Source: Bacteroidota bacterium | GTDB taxonomy: Bacteria > Bacteroidota > Bacteroidia > Bacteroidales > UBA10428 | DNA length: 64,000 nt | NCBI GenBank assembly: GCA_023442525.1 | Contig: JAEZZA010000034.1 | Coordinates: forward strand, 153,743 to 217,742 | Direction: 5' to 3' | Part shown: positions 37,931-47,222 of the stretch, in pieces | How the letters are laid out: each line of letters starts with the position of its first letter | Position numbering within the stretch: the first letter of the stretch is position 1 | Translations under genes and position numbers: made by a program | Notes under the pieces: generated by a model | The model's database searches: none | What the model saw: only the letters and a program-made list of their open reading frames with translations | What the model was told of the DNA's origin: nothing

Positions 37931-38696
37931 ACCAGGTGAATAAAATGGTATAAACAACCACCATGGCTGCTTCTCTGATAGATACATAATCCTGTACTTC
38001 TCGAAGGATATATTTGCCAAAGGGCATATGAATCAGACTGTTGATTGCTTTTATCGGGAAAAGTCCCTTAATCCAGGCTGTGTCAATTCTTAGGACTACT
38101 ATAGGCTCAATGATCAGTGTATAAAGAAATAAAAGGCCCATGGCAAGCCCCGTTCTTTTGATCAGTAAACCTATAAACACTGCAAAAACCAGGTAGGCGA
38201 CCAGCATCAGTAAATAGGCCGGTACAAAACCGGAATATTTGATCAGATCTCCCGCTTCCACATCCGGAGTATTTATTAATCCAAGTACCAGGGCGGTTAA
38301 AAACACAAATAATGCTGAACCTGCTGCAAGAATAATTACCATGAAATATTTGGAAATGACAAATTCTGCACGGCTTAATCCGTTCATTATATTCTGACGC
38401 AAGGTATTGTAACTGATTTCAGAAGTAATGGAAATAATCAGATACAATGCAAGAATGAACTTTAGGTACCCGGCCACATAAGTAACGTTATGCCAGACAT
38501 CGGGAAACTGATAGATGGGTATCAACTTCGGATCAACCATGTTGGTAATTGATTTCCCGTCGAATGATATCGTCTTTAGAAAAAACTGACCACTTAATAC
38601 AACAAGAAGAATAATTCCGATATGAAGACTGGTGAGTACCCAGAAAGAAGCGCTGGAGCGTATTTTAATCAATTCAATGCGAAAAAGTCGTTTCAT
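37896..38696 (-). CDS. ABC transporter permease (ABC-2 type)
   Basis: This is a 266-residue membrane subunit with about six hydrophobic segments, starting at residues 15-38. It begins with basic MKRLFRIELIKIRSS, as in Bacteroidota ABC-2 permeases. Its start overlaps the ATPase stop by 4 bases (ATGA), so translation is coupled. The substrate is unknown. Confidence 0.88.
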   Translation of the reverse strand: MKRLFRIELIKIRSSASFWVLTSLHIGIILLVVLSGQFFLKTISFDGKSITNMVDPKLIPIYQFPDVWHNVTYVAGYLKFILALYLIISITSEISYNTLRQNIMNGLSRAEFVISKYFMVIILAAGSALFVFLTALVLGLINTPDVEAGDLIKYSGFVPAYLLMLVAYLVFAVFIGLLIKRTGLAMGLLFLYTLIIEPIVVLRIDTAWIKGLFPIKAINSLIHMPFGKYILREVQDYVSIREAAMVVVYTILFTWFIYLLLKKRDL

Positions 38697-39586
38697 TTTT
38701 TATCTTTTAGGATTTCGAGGAACTGGGTTTCGAGCGATTTTTTTTGTGCGAAAAGGTGGGTGGGATAAATCCCTTTCTCAAAAAGATACCTGCTTACTGC
38801 ACTTATGGAAAGGTTTACAGGTATGGTAAGCAGTGCAAATTGTCCTTTTGCTTCAACTGAGATTTTGTCGGAGAACGCATTCAGGGTGTCAATCAATATG
38901 TCCATGTCATCAGCTGATATTTCAAGAATTTGCTCTCCCCGTGCATCATTTACCAATCCGGTATATACAAGCTTTCCTTTGTCAAGAACCGAAAAATGCG
39001 TACAAACTTTTTGCACTTCGTCAAGCAGATGACTGGCAAGAATTACAGTTTTCCCTTCGATGGCAATGCGACGGATGAGTTCCCTGATTTCGGCTATTCC
39101 TTTGGGATCAAGCCCGTTAGTTGGTTCATCAAGGATGAGTACCTGGGGATCGGACAGCAAGGCAGCCGACAATGCCAGGCGCTGTTTCATCCCCAGCGAA
39201 AAGGTGCTGAATGCTGAATTGCGGCGATCGTAAATACCTGTCAGCCGGAGAACATTGTCAATATTATCCCTTCCCGCATCTTTTATTTCTGCAATGATCC
39301 GGAGATTGTCCGATGCCGACAGATAGGGATAAAATGCAGGTGTCTCCAGTATGGAACCTATTTTCTGCCTGTTGGTTTTTCCGGGGGGATTTCCAAACCA
39401 GGTATAAGTACCTGAAGTTGGATTAATCACATCCAGAAGCATTCCAAGAGTTGTTGTTTTTCCGCTCCCGTTGGGACCAAGTATCCCAAACACGCTTCTG
39501 ACGGGAACACTGAAGTTGAGTTGATCAACTGCTTTGATACGGCCATAATGCTTGGTAAGGCCGTTCGTTGTTACAACATTGTCCAA
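38693..39586 (-). CDS. ABC transporter ATP-binding protein (CcmA/NatA type)
   Basis: This is a 297-residue ATPase with Walker A GPNGSGKTTT (near 35), signature FSLGMKQRLALS (near 130), and Walker B VLILDEPTNGLDP followed by the H-loop ASHLLDE. Only a TTG start at 39586 is available in this frame, with an in-frame stop just upstream, so a non-ATG start is probable. It pairs with the permease downstream and follows the DUF4252 gene by 20 bases. Confidence 0.93.
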   Translation of the reverse strand: MDNVVTTNGLTKHYGRIKAVDQLNFSVPVRSVFGILGPNGSGKTTTLGMLLDVINPTSGTYTWFGNPPGKTNRQKIGSILETPAFYPYLSASDNLRIIAEIKDAGRDNIDNVLRLTGIYDRRNSAFSTFSLGMKQRLALSAALLSDPQVLILDEPTNGLDPKGIAEIRELIRRIAIEGKTVILASHLLDEVQKVCTHFSVLDKGKLVYTGLVNDARGEQILEISADDMDILIDTLNAFSDKISVEAKGQFALLTIPVNLSISAVSRYLFEKGIYPTHLFAQKKSLETQFLEILKDKK

Positions 39587-39606
39587 ATTACTGCTTATTT
39601 AATTGA

Positions 39607-40080
39607 TTATAATGCCGACCGGGTCTGGATTTTATTCTTCAATTCCAGGAATTTTCTGACGTCGATACTGCCGATTAGATCAATCAATATTAATTCCTGC
39701 GAATTTTCAATAATTGCAACCATTCCTGTAGTTCTGCCCTTTTTTTCGCGGTTGTATATATTTATGGAATTCCCGTTTTCATTCATCATCATGATATTAT
39801 TGTATGATTCACCCTGCAGTTTACTTTTCAGGGCTGAAATATCATCTTTGGTGAATTTCTGAGCCGATTTCTGGTAATTCAAAAATCTGATCTCTTCGAT
39901 ATCTTCAAGAATAGCGGCAAATTCGATGTTGTTTTCGGTATTCAGCATTTTCAGGGTACTACTGTAAAAAAACATGTTGGAATTCTCCTTAAAATCCGAG
40001 CGAAAGCTGGTAATACTTTTGCTTTGAGAGTATGCCTGCAGGGTAACTGATATAAATAACAGAACCAATATTTTTCTCAT
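39607..40080 (-). CDS. DUF4252-family exported protein
   Basis: This is a 157-residue protein with a signal peptide (about 1-18, ending YSQ) and the DUF4252 pattern of two alpha/beta halves, including VAIIENSQELILIDLIGSI near residue 127. The family is common in Bacteroidota and has no known function. It is followed by the ABC exporter genes on the same strand. Confidence 0.85.
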   Translation of the reverse strand: MRKILVLLFISVTLQAYSQSKSITSFRSDFKENSNMFFYSSTLKMLNTENNIEFAAILEDIEEIRFLNYQKSAQKFTKDDISALKSKLQGESYNNIMMMNENGNSINIYNREKKGRTTGMVAIIENSQELILIDLIGSIDVRKFLELKNKIQTRSAL

Positions 40081-40129
40081 AGAACAGTTTTATTTAATAA
40101 GACGATTCAATCAATGTAATATTACAATT

Positions 40130-40267
40130 CTGAAACCCTGAAACCCTGAAACCCCTGAAACACTGAAACCCCTGGAACACTGAAACCCCTGGAACCTCTG
40201 GAACCTCTGGAACCTCTGGAACCTCTGGAACCCCTGGAACTCCTGGAACCCTGAAACCCCTGAAACC
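40130..40267. repeat. Degenerate tandem repeats of 8-9 bases downstream of malic enzyme
   Basis: Units ctgaaacc and then ctctggaac repeat about 15 times at 8-10 base spacing and end directly at the malic enzyme stop codon. On the minus strand they read as a run of FQ-type residues, which is not a real gene. No hairpin or unique spacer is seen. Confidence 0.85.
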
Positions 40268-42553
40268 TTATAACTTAATAATCTCATCCGTCGTAGTCTG
40301 CGCGTCAATCACGGTAATGGCAGCCATATTTACAATTTCTCTCACCGAACTTGCCATTTGAAGTACCTGTACGGGTTTTCTCAGTCCTGTAACTACCGGA
40401 CCTATTACTTCTGCGCCTCCGAGTTCCTGCATCATCTTGTAAGCAATGTTTCCTGAATTCAAATCAGGGAAGATCACAGTATTTACATCTTCGTCGCCCA
40501 GTTTGCTGAAGGCGAATTTTTCCTGCCTAAGCTTTTTATTGAAGGCGTAATTAGCCTGCATTTCGCCGTCGACAATCAAATCGGGATAATCGCGGTGAAG
40601 GATGGCTACTGCTTCGCGTACGATGTTGGGGCTGTCGGTGCGGTTTGAGCCGAAGTTGGAATACGACAGCATGGCGATCCTGGGCACCATATTGAATTTC
40701 CTGACTTCGTTGGCTGTAAGCAGGACGGTATCGGCAAGCATGCGTGCCGTGGGATTGATATTCACAGTCGTGTCGGCAAAGAAGAAAGGACCCTTCTTGG
40801 TGATCACAAGATACATTCCGGCAATATGGTTCAGGCTGTTGTTTGTACCGAATACCTGCAAGGCCGGACGGATGGTATTGGCATATCTCGAAGAGAAACC
40901 GGCAAGGAAACCATCGGCTTCACCCGAATCTACCATCATCACACCAAAATAATTCGGATCGTGGATAATGTCCAGTGCTTCCTCATACGTCATTCCTTTT
41001 CGCTGTCTTTTCTCATACAGCCTTTGTGCAAAACGCTTTCTTCGTTCCTCTTCGCGGTGGCTGTGAATTTCAATTATCGACATTTTTTCCAGGTCGATAT
41101 TGTTTTCACGGGCAACGTCTCTTATTTCATCGTAGTTGCCAAGCAGAATGGGACTTGCGATTCCTTCGTTAACTACTATCTCAACGGCTTTGAGGACTTT
41201 CAGATTATTGGCATCGGCAAATACTATGGTCTTTGGATTCTGAGCAGCGCGATCACGTATGTCGTCCACCAGCTTATCATAGAGTCCCATTCTCTTCATG
41301 AGCTCTATCTCATAGGCCTTCCAGTCGGTTATCATTTTCCGGGCAACGCCGGTTTCCATAGCTGCCCTGGCAACAGCAGGAGCAACCCGGGTGATAAGCC
41401 TCGGATCGAGCGGTTTTGGAATAAGATAATCTTTCCCGAAAATCAAATTGCTTACCTTGTAGGCAGTATTTACCTGTTCGGGGACTGCTTCCTTGGCAAG
41501 TTCGGCAAGTGCATATACAGCTGCCAGTTTCATTTCTTCGTTAATGGTACGCGCCCTCACGTCGAGTGCACCCCTGAAAATGAAAGGAAATCCCAAAACA
41601 TTATTTATCTGGTTGGGGTAATCACTTCTTCCCGTTGCAATAATTACATCATTTCTGGCATCCAGGGCATCCTCATAAGAAATCTCGGGAGTGGGATTGG
41701 CCATGGCAAAAACTACAGGTTGTGGTGCCATGCTTTTCAGCATTTCTTTGGTAACCACGTTACCCGTGGAAAGACCGAGAAACATATCGGCACCGCGTAA
41801 AGCTTCGGCCAGTGTGGTTATTTCAACATCACGTGCAAATTCGTGCTTGTATTTATTAAGATCGGGCCGTTTTGTTGTTAGCACACCTTTACTGTCGAGC
41901 ATCAGGATATTTTCAATTCTTACTCCCAACTTATTGTACAGGCGTGCGCACGATATGGCTGATGCTCCGGCGCCGTTAATAACTACCTTAATGTTCTCAA
42001 TTTTCTTGCCCGTTATCACCAACGAATTCAGCAGTCCTGCCGAAGAAATAATTGCAGTGCCATGCTGATCGTCGTGGAAAACCGGTATATCCAGCTCTGC
42101 TTTCAGACGTTCTTCCAGTTCAAAGCACTCGGGTGCTTTGATATCTTCGAGGTTAATACCCCCGAATGTCGGTGAAATGGCTTTGATAGTTGAAATGAGC
42201 TTTTCAACATCTTTTTCGTTGACTTCGATATCAAAAACATCTACATCGGCAAATACTTTAAATAAAAGTCCTTTCCCTTCCATTACCGGCTTTCCTGCCA
42301 TTGCGCCTATGTCTCCCAGTCCAAGTACAGCGGTTCCGTTGGAAATAACCGCCACCAGGTTGCATTTTGAAGTATAAATATAGGCGTCATCCGGATTCTT
42401 TTGTATTTCCAGGCATGGCACAGCAACTCCCGGAGTATAGGCCAGTGAAAGATCGTACTGGGTATTGTATGGCTTGGTAGGGATTACTTCTATTTTGCCC
42501 GGTCTTCCTGAGGAGTGATAATTCAGAACTTCATCACGGATTACTTTCGACAT
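40268..42553 (-). CDS. maeB: NADP-dependent malic enzyme with phosphotransacetylase-like domain
   Basis: This enzyme oxidatively decarboxylates malate to pyruvate with NADPH formation. The 761-residue protein is the two-domain type: the malic enzyme part is about residues 1-430 (SLAYTPGVAVPC near 34, FHDDQHGTA near 160, NAD(P)-binding INGAGASA near 193), and the C-terminal 430-761 resembles phosphate acetyltransferase and usually serves regulation. It appears monocistronic. A 324-residue antisense frame inside it is a shadow. Confidence 0.96.
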   Translation of the reverse strand: MSKVIRDEVLNYHSSGRPGKIEVIPTKPYNTQYDLSLAYTPGVAVPCLEIQKNPDDAYIYTSKCNLVAVISNGTAVLGLGDIGAMAGKPVMEGKGLLFKVFADVDVFDIEVNEKDVEKLISTIKAISPTFGGINLEDIKAPECFELEERLKAELDIPVFHDDQHGTAIISSAGLLNSLVITGKKIENIKVVINGAGASAISCARLYNKLGVRIENILMLDSKGVLTTKRPDLNKYKHEFARDVEITTLAEALRGADMFLGLSTGNVVTKEMLKSMAPQPVVFAMANPTPEISYEDALDARNDVIIATGRSDYPNQINNVLGFPFIFRGALDVRARTINEEMKLAAVYALAELAKEAVPEQVNTAYKVSNLIFGKDYLIPKPLDPRLITRVAPAVARAAMETGVARKMITDWKAYEIELMKRMGLYDKLVDDIRDRAAQNPKTIVFADANNLKVLKAVEIVVNEGIASPILLGNYDEIRDVARENNIDLEKMSIIEIHSHREEERRKRFAQRLYEKRQRKGMTYEEALDIIHDPNYFGVMMVDSGEADGFLAGFSSRYANTIRPALQVFGTNNSLNHIAGMYLVITKKGPFFFADTTVNINPTARMLADTVLLTANEVRKFNMVPRIAMLSYSNFGSNRTDSPNIVREAVAILHRDYPDLIVDGEMQANYAFNKKLRQEKFAFSKLGDEDVNTVIFPDLNSGNIAYKMMQELGGAEVIGPVVTGLRKPVQVLQMASSVREIVNMAAITVIDAQTTTDEIIKL

Positions 42554-42597
42554 AATATTGGTTTGAGGATTTATATCAGTTCAGTATTATTCAATTA

Positions 42598-44079
42598 TCA
42601 TAATTCCCAACCCGGCCTGTAATAGGGTTTCAGTAGTTTATTCGCGTCTTCGTTGTTGGTTTTAAAAGCAACCGGGTCCCAGGTCAGGCGTTTGCCTGTC
42701 CTCATGGCAATGATCGCAAGGGTGAGTGCTTCAGTTATCGGCGCTGCAGATTCAAAGGTACAACGTGCTTTCTTTCCCCCCTTGCAGGCTTCTATCCAGT
42801 CGATATAATGTCCTTTCGATCTCTCAATGGTTTCAGGCGGTTTGGGCATACTGTTATTTCGTGAGAGTGGTAAAACTCTCGGATTATTGCCCTGAAATCC
42901 GCAAACAATTTTTCCGTAATCACCTACAAACAGCAATCCATCCGGTGTGAATTCCAGGTTGTCATCGATAAACTCTTTGGGACGTGCGAATTTCATACTA
43001 CCATCAACCCAATAAATATCTACCTTTGGCATACCAGCCCTTTCGGGGAATACGAAGTGCGCGTTCATGGCATGGGGATGCGATACATAAGGAATCTGTT
43101 GCGGATTACCGTTCACAATGCCAACATTTGTATTGGCAGAAGCCTCTACGCTGCTAACATCGCCAAGTTTTAGCGCCCTGTAAATGGCTGCAAATGAATA
43201 GCAGCCCATATCACCGAGCGCACCGGTTCCAAAATCAAACCATGACCTGAAAACAGTATGCGTATAATCGTAACTGAAAGGACGGTATTCAGCACGCCCA
43301 AGCCACAAATCCCAATTGAATCCCTTAGGTACCTTTTGCTCTTCGGGCAACCTGGTGAAACCGGTTTGCCATACCGGTCGGTTCGACCAGTTATAAACCT
43401 CTCTGACAGGCCCTATAGCACCGCTCCAGATCAATTCGCACAACTGATCAACTTGAGGTGACGAGGCGTTGGCTGTAGCTACCTGTGTGGCAACACCGGT
43501 CTTAGTGGCAACTTCGGCCATAAGCCGCGCTTCATAAACGGCATTGGTCATGGGTTTCTGACAGAACACATGCTTGCCTTTATTCATGGCCTTTATGGCT
43601 ACCTGTGCATGCTGATGATCGGGAGTTCCGACAACAACGGCATCAATGCCTGTTTCTTTTTCAAGGAGCTCCCTGAAATCTTCATAAGCAGTGCAAGCCT
43701 TGAAGGTATCCGACCTTTTTTTGGAATACCAGGTATCAATTATTTGCCTGGCAGGGTCGCGTCCTGCCCGGCAGCCTTTTACATTCTCATCCCATCCGGG
43801 CTCTTCGATTGCCCTTCGAATATTGTTTCGGAGCTCATTCTCTCCCCAGTTCTGATAGCGGTTATCATCCTTTACCGGGTCGGCAACCGACACAATCTGT
43901 AAATCGGGTATTTTAAGCAGTTCAAGCAGCACTCTTGTTCCCTGTGTGCCAGTACCCACGCAGGCTACATTTAATTTATCGCTGGGAGCAATATAACCGA
44001 TTCCGCCCAGTACGTGCCTCGGGACTATGGTAAAGCCGGCTGCAGCAGCCGTGGTTGCAATAAAATTCCTGCGCTTCAT
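42598..44079 (-). CDS. Gfo/Idh/MocA oxidoreductase with Tat signal
   Basis: This is an NAD(P)-dependent sugar oxidoreductase of 493 residues from the ATG at 44079; the longer frame to 44139 would hide the signal and overlap the upstream gene. The Tat motif KRRNFIATTAAAAGF indicates export of the folded, cofactor-loaded enzyme to the periplasm. The Rossmann motif VACVGTGTQGTR and the EKP-type motif (FCQKP) are visible. Its start lies 2 bases after the DUF1080 stop. This pairing fits oxidation of glycosides at C3 in the 3-keto-glycoside route; the exact substrate is unknown. Confidence 0.9.
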   Translation of the reverse strand: MKRRNFIATTAAAAGFTIVPRHVLGGIGYIAPSDKLNVACVGTGTQGTRVLLELLKIPDLQIVSVADPVKDDNRYQNWGENELRNNIRRAIEEPGWDENVKGCRAGRDPARQIIDTWYSKKRSDTFKACTAYEDFRELLEKETGIDAVVVGTPDHQHAQVAIKAMNKGKHVFCQKPMTNAVYEARLMAEVATKTGVATQVATANASSPQVDQLCELIWSGAIGPVREVYNWSNRPVWQTGFTRLPEEQKVPKGFNWDLWLGRAEYRPFSYDYTHTVFRSWFDFGTGALGDMGCYSFAAIYRALKLGDVSSVEASANTNVGIVNGNPQQIPYVSHPHAMNAHFVFPERAGMPKVDIYWVDGSMKFARPKEFIDDNLEFTPDGLLFVGDYGKIVCGFQGNNPRVLPLSRNNSMPKPPETIERSKGHYIDWIEACKGGKKARCTFESAAPITEALTLAIIAMRTGKRLTWDPVAFKTNNEDANKLLKPYYRPGWEL

Positions 44080-44081
44080 GA

Positions 44082-44822
44082 TTACAATTCCTTTACATAA
44101 ATATTTCTGAACTGCACCAGTGCCGGAGGACTGTTCCATTCTCCATTGGCATTTTTTCCTCCATGATGCTGCAGGCCTATTGCTCCTTTTTCAGGTAATC
44201 CGGGCAGGGTGGCATCAATAATTACAGGTACACCATTCAGTTCCACATTTAATACATTTCCTTTTACCGTAATTTTAAATGTGTTCCATTCACCAATATT
44301 CTTATCCGCGTTAATTACAGGAGTAACCGCTTTTCGCACTTCAGCAGGCATTTTGTTATCCATACGATAGCCATACACTTCGCCGCAGCCAACAGGCCAG
44401 CACCAGATATTAACCTGCGACTTTGAATTACCCCGGAGCAGAATACCTGAATCGGAATCCGGTACCACCATCGTGATCTCTTTGCCGTTTTCATCGAGCT
44501 TATGCAAGCCGGTCGGCAGAATTAAAGGGACATTGGGATTTTTGTAAGGAGTGGCTTTAATCCGGAAATCAACTAACAGTACGAAGTCTTTAAATTCTTT
44601 GCTGGTCCAAAGATCTTTCCCTTTTTTAGCTTCGCTTTCAGCGTCGTAGTCAATTACCCCGTCAACAATTTTCCAGTGACCGTTATCTCCTTCAGGGACC
44701 TTCCAGTTATCGAAATTTTTTCCGTTGAACAGCGAAGTAAATCCTTCGGGCGCTTTCTGCTGTGCACATGCAGGCAGGGAGATGATTAATGCAGCTAATG
44801 CAATAAGATATGTGTTTTTCAT
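44082..44822 (-). CDS. DUF1080 lipoprotein, 3-keto-glycoside hydrolase/lyase-like
   Basis: This is a 246-residue protein from the ATG at 44822, which gives a lipoprotein signal with a cysteine in LPACAQ; the upstream extension to 45044 runs into the divergent gene. The concanavalin-like jelly-roll has the family start GFTSLFNGKNFDNW and the GAIGLQHHGG and FRNIYVKEL end. DUF1080 members are linked to cleavage of 3-keto-glycosides. It is translationally close to the Tat oxidoreductase, so both probably act in the periplasm. Confidence 0.9.
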   Translation of the reverse strand: MKNTYLIALAALIISLPACAQQKAPEGFTSLFNGKNFDNWKVPEGDNGHWKIVDGVIDYDAESEAKKGKDLWTSKEFKDFVLLVDFRIKATPYKNPNVPLILPTGLHKLDENGKEITMVVPDSDSGILLRGNSKSQVNIWCWPVGCGEVYGYRMDNKMPAEVRKAVTPVINADKNIGEWNTFKITVKGNVLNVELNGVPVIIDATLPGLPEKGAIGLQHHGGKNANGEWNSPPALVQFRNIYVKEL

Positions 44823-44862
44823 AAAGTTTGATTTTATTAGAAGTGTTATATTTTCGGTGATT

Positions 44863-44905
44863 CGACTATTAAATTTAATAAACATAAGTGAAATTGCGAC
44901 TATTA
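44863..44905. repeat. Direct repeat cgactatta in a divergent promoter region
   Basis: The 9-mer cgactatta occurs at 44863-44871 and 44897-44905, 34 bases apart, in the gap between the DUF1080 gene and the divergent oxidoreductase gene. It could be a regulator site, but evidence is limited to the repeat itself. Confidence 0.4.
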
Positions 44906-44988
44906 TCGGTTGAATTATAAAGTATGGTTTTGAGAGAACCTTCAAAAACCTTATATTCACGTTAGAATCCAAAAAATTATATAATATC

Positions 44989-46152
44989 ATGATAAACCGG
45001 AAACTTAGAATGGGCATGGTGGGTGGTGGAACAGGTGCCTTCATTGGCGCTGTTCATCGTATTGCTGTCATTATGGACGGCCAGGCTGAACTGGTATGCG
45101 GATGTTTCAGCAGCAGACCTCATGTTTCAGCGGATTCGGGAAAGGCACTTTTTTTACCCGAAAACAGGATCTATTCGAGCTATAAGGAGATGTTTGAAAA
45201 AGAGGCTGCTTTGCCCGAAAATGTAAGAATGGACTTTGTGGCTATTGTCACTCCAAATCATGTACATTTTGAACCGGCAATGATGGCTCTCGAAAAAGGA
45301 TTTCACGTGGTACTGGATAAACCGCTTACATTCAACCTCGACGAGGCTAAAAAGCTGAAAGAAATGGTACAGAAAACGGGACTTGTTTTTGCTCTGACTC
45401 ATACGTATTCGGGATATCCAGCAGTTAAAGAAGCCAAAACGCTGGTGAAAAAAGGCGTACTTGGAACTATACGTAAAATATACGTGGAATACCCCCAGGG
45501 ATGGCTTTCAGATAACCAGGAGGACCAGGGAAATATCCAGGCCGAATGGCGTACCGATCCAAAGCGATCCGGTGCGGCAGGATGCATGGGCGATATTGGC
45601 ACTCATGCCTTTCACCTTGCCGAATATGTTTCGGGACTGTCGGCTACCCATTTATGTGCCGAGTTAAATATTTTTGTTAAAGGCCGTAAACTCGACGATG
45701 ATGGTGCTGCCCTTATTCGTTATAATAACGGTGCCAGGGGTGTGCTGATGGCTTCACAAATTGCCATTGGTGAGGAAAATGCCATCAAAATACGTGTTTA
45801 CGGCGATAAAGCCGGCCTGGAATGGACACAGGCTGATCCAAATACACTTTGGCTTAAATGGCCGGGTAAGCCGGCAGAAATGTTGCGAACAGCCCAGGGT
45901 TACCTCGGTAGTTTTGCAAAACATAATACGCGAACACCTCCGGGGCATCCCGAAGGCTACCTCGAAGCTTTTGCCAATATTTACAGGAATTTCTATCTTA
46001 CAGTGAAAGCAAAAATGGAAGGAAAAGAACCGGAGCCCGAATGGTTGGATTTCCCGGGCATTGACGACGGAGTTCGGGGTATGCAGTTCATAGAAACCGT
46101 AGTTAAAGCAGGCTATTCCGACGAACAAAAATGGGTTGAGATAGTAGCTTGA
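44989..46152 (+). CDS. Gfo/Idh/MocA oxidoreductase, cytoplasmic
   Basis: This is a 387-residue NAD(P)-dependent sugar oxidoreductase without a signal peptide. The Rossmann loop GMVGGGTGAFIG is at residues 7-18, the EKP-type motif is VLDKP near 104, and a C-terminal alpha/beta substrate domain follows. It is divergent from the DUF1080/Tat-oxidoreductase pair and precedes a TIM-barrel isomerase. It may reduce a 3-keto sugar back to the parent sugar after import; this is inferred. Confidence 0.9.
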   Translation: MINRKLRMGMVGGGTGAFIGAVHRIAVIMDGQAELVCGCFSSRPHVSADSGKALFLPENRIYSSYKEMFEKEAALPENVRMDFVAIVTPNHVHFEPAMMALEKGFHVVLDKPLTFNLDEAKKLKEMVQKTGLVFALTHTYSGYPAVKEAKTLVKKGVLGTIRKIYVEYPQGWLSDNQEDQGNIQAEWRTDPKRSGAAGCMGDIGTHAFHLAEYVSGLSATHLCAELNIFVKGRKLDDDGAALIRYNNGARGVLMASQIAIGEENAIKIRVYGDKAGLEWTQADPNTLWLKWPGKPAEMLRTAQGYLGSFAKHNTRTPPGHPEGYLEAFANIYRNFYLTVKAKMEGKEPEPEWLDFPGIDDGVRGMQFIETVVKAGYSDEQKWVEIVA

Positions 46153-46154
46153 TT

Positions 46155-46186
46155 AAATAATCAAATCAACAAATAATCAAATCAAC
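46155..46186. repeat. Perfect 16-bp tandem duplication between two sugar genes
   Basis: The unit aaataatcaaatcaac occurs twice without gap (46155-46170, 46171-46186) and begins a third copy. It fills most of the 43-base gap before the next start codon. Confidence 0.85.
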
Positions 46187-46195
46187 AAATATATT

Positions 46196-47188
46196 ATGCG
46201 TTCCGTAACATTATGTACACTTCAATGGGCCGATCTTGACCTGGAAGTACTCTGCCAAAAGGCCAAAGATTTTGGCTACGACGGTCTCGAATTGGGATGT
46301 CTGGGAAATCATCTGGAAGTAGATAAGGCCGACGAGAAATATTGCAAGAGCCGGCGAGAATTATTGAATAAATACGGCATGCAGCTTTATTCAATCTCCA
46401 CGCATCTGGTTAGCCAGGCTGTGTGCGACCGCATTGATGAACGGCACAAAAGCATCCTTCCGGCTTATGTATGGGGCGATGGCGATCCCGAAGGAGTAAG
46501 GCAACGTGCTGCAAAAGAAGTTATTGCTACCGGCCTGGCAGCTAAGAATCTTGGGATCAACGTGGTTAACGGGTTTACCGGAAGTTCGATATGGCAATAT
46601 CTGTATTCATTTCCGCCGGTTTCCGATGCAATGATCGAAAAAGGATACGAAGATTTCGCAAACAGGTGGAAACCCATCCTGGATGAATATCAGAAAATGG
46701 GGGTCAAATATGCTCTTGAGGTTCATCCCACCGAGATTGCCTTTGATATTGTTTCAGCCGAAAGGGCATTGAAGGCCGTAAATTACCATCCTGCATTTGG
46801 ATTTAATTTCGATCCCAGTCACCTGGGTTACCAGGGAGTCGATTATATCGAATTTCTGTATCGTTTTAGCGACCGTATTTTTCATGTTCACATGAAAGAT
46901 GTTTACTGGAAAGACCAACCCGGGACAGTAGGTGTGTTTGGCGGCCATGTTACTTTCGGCGATCCACGCCGGCATTGGAATTTCAGAAGCCTGGGGAGAG
47001 GAAAGATCAATTTCGAAGAAATAATCCGGGCATTGAACCATATTGGTTACGAAGGTCCGCTCTCGGTTGAATGGGAAGACAGTGCAATGGATCGGGAAAT
47101 GGGAGCTAAGGAAGCCTGCCGCTTTGTAAAAAATATCGATTTCAAATCGTCAGGTATAGCATTCGACGCGGCGTTTGAGAAGAAATAA
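46196..47188 (+). CDS. Sugar phosphate isomerase/epimerase-like TIM-barrel protein
   Basis: This is a 330-residue xylose-isomerase-like TIM barrel (AP endonuclease family 2 fold). Metal-site segments are visible: YALEVHPTEIAF (Glu, near 165), FNFDPSHLGYQG (Asp-His, near 203), HVHMKDV (near 224) and LSVEWED near the C-terminus. It has no signal peptide. It follows the oxidoreductase gene by 43 bases. In similar clusters such proteins epimerise or hydrate keto-sugar intermediates; the reaction here is unproven. Confidence 0.9.
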   Translation: MRSVTLCTLQWADLDLEVLCQKAKDFGYDGLELGCLGNHLEVDKADEKYCKSRRELLNKYGMQLYSISTHLVSQAVCDRIDERHKSILPAYVWGDGDPEGVRQRAAKEVIATGLAAKNLGINVVNGFTGSSIWQYLYSFPPVSDAMIEKGYEDFANRWKPILDEYQKMGVKYALEVHPTEIAFDIVSAERALKAVNYHPAFGFNFDPSHLGYQGVDYIEFLYRFSDRIFHVHMKDVYWKDQPGTVGVFGGHVTFGDPRRHWNFRSLGRGKINFEEIIRALNHIGYEGPLSVEWEDSAMDREMGAKEACRFVKNIDFKSSGIAFDAAFEKK

Positions 47189-47222
47189 AGATTGCAGGTT
47201 TGAAGGGAAGATGCGGGGCATA

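Noticed and set aside
40111..40308. 65-codon minus-strand frame rich in FQ residues
   Set aside because: It is the translation of the tandem repeats downstream of malic enzyme and overlaps that gene's 3' end in another frame; it has no start context or homology.
40826..41800. 324-codon plus-strand frame
   Set aside because: It lies fully antisense inside the malic enzyme gene, whose two domains are unmistakable; low-complexity, cysteine- and histidine-rich translation marks it as a shadow.
44822..45044. N-terminal extension of the DUF1080 protein to 45044
   Set aside because: The extension overlaps the divergent oxidoreductase gene and its promoter, whereas the ATG at 44822 gives a proper lipoprotein signal.
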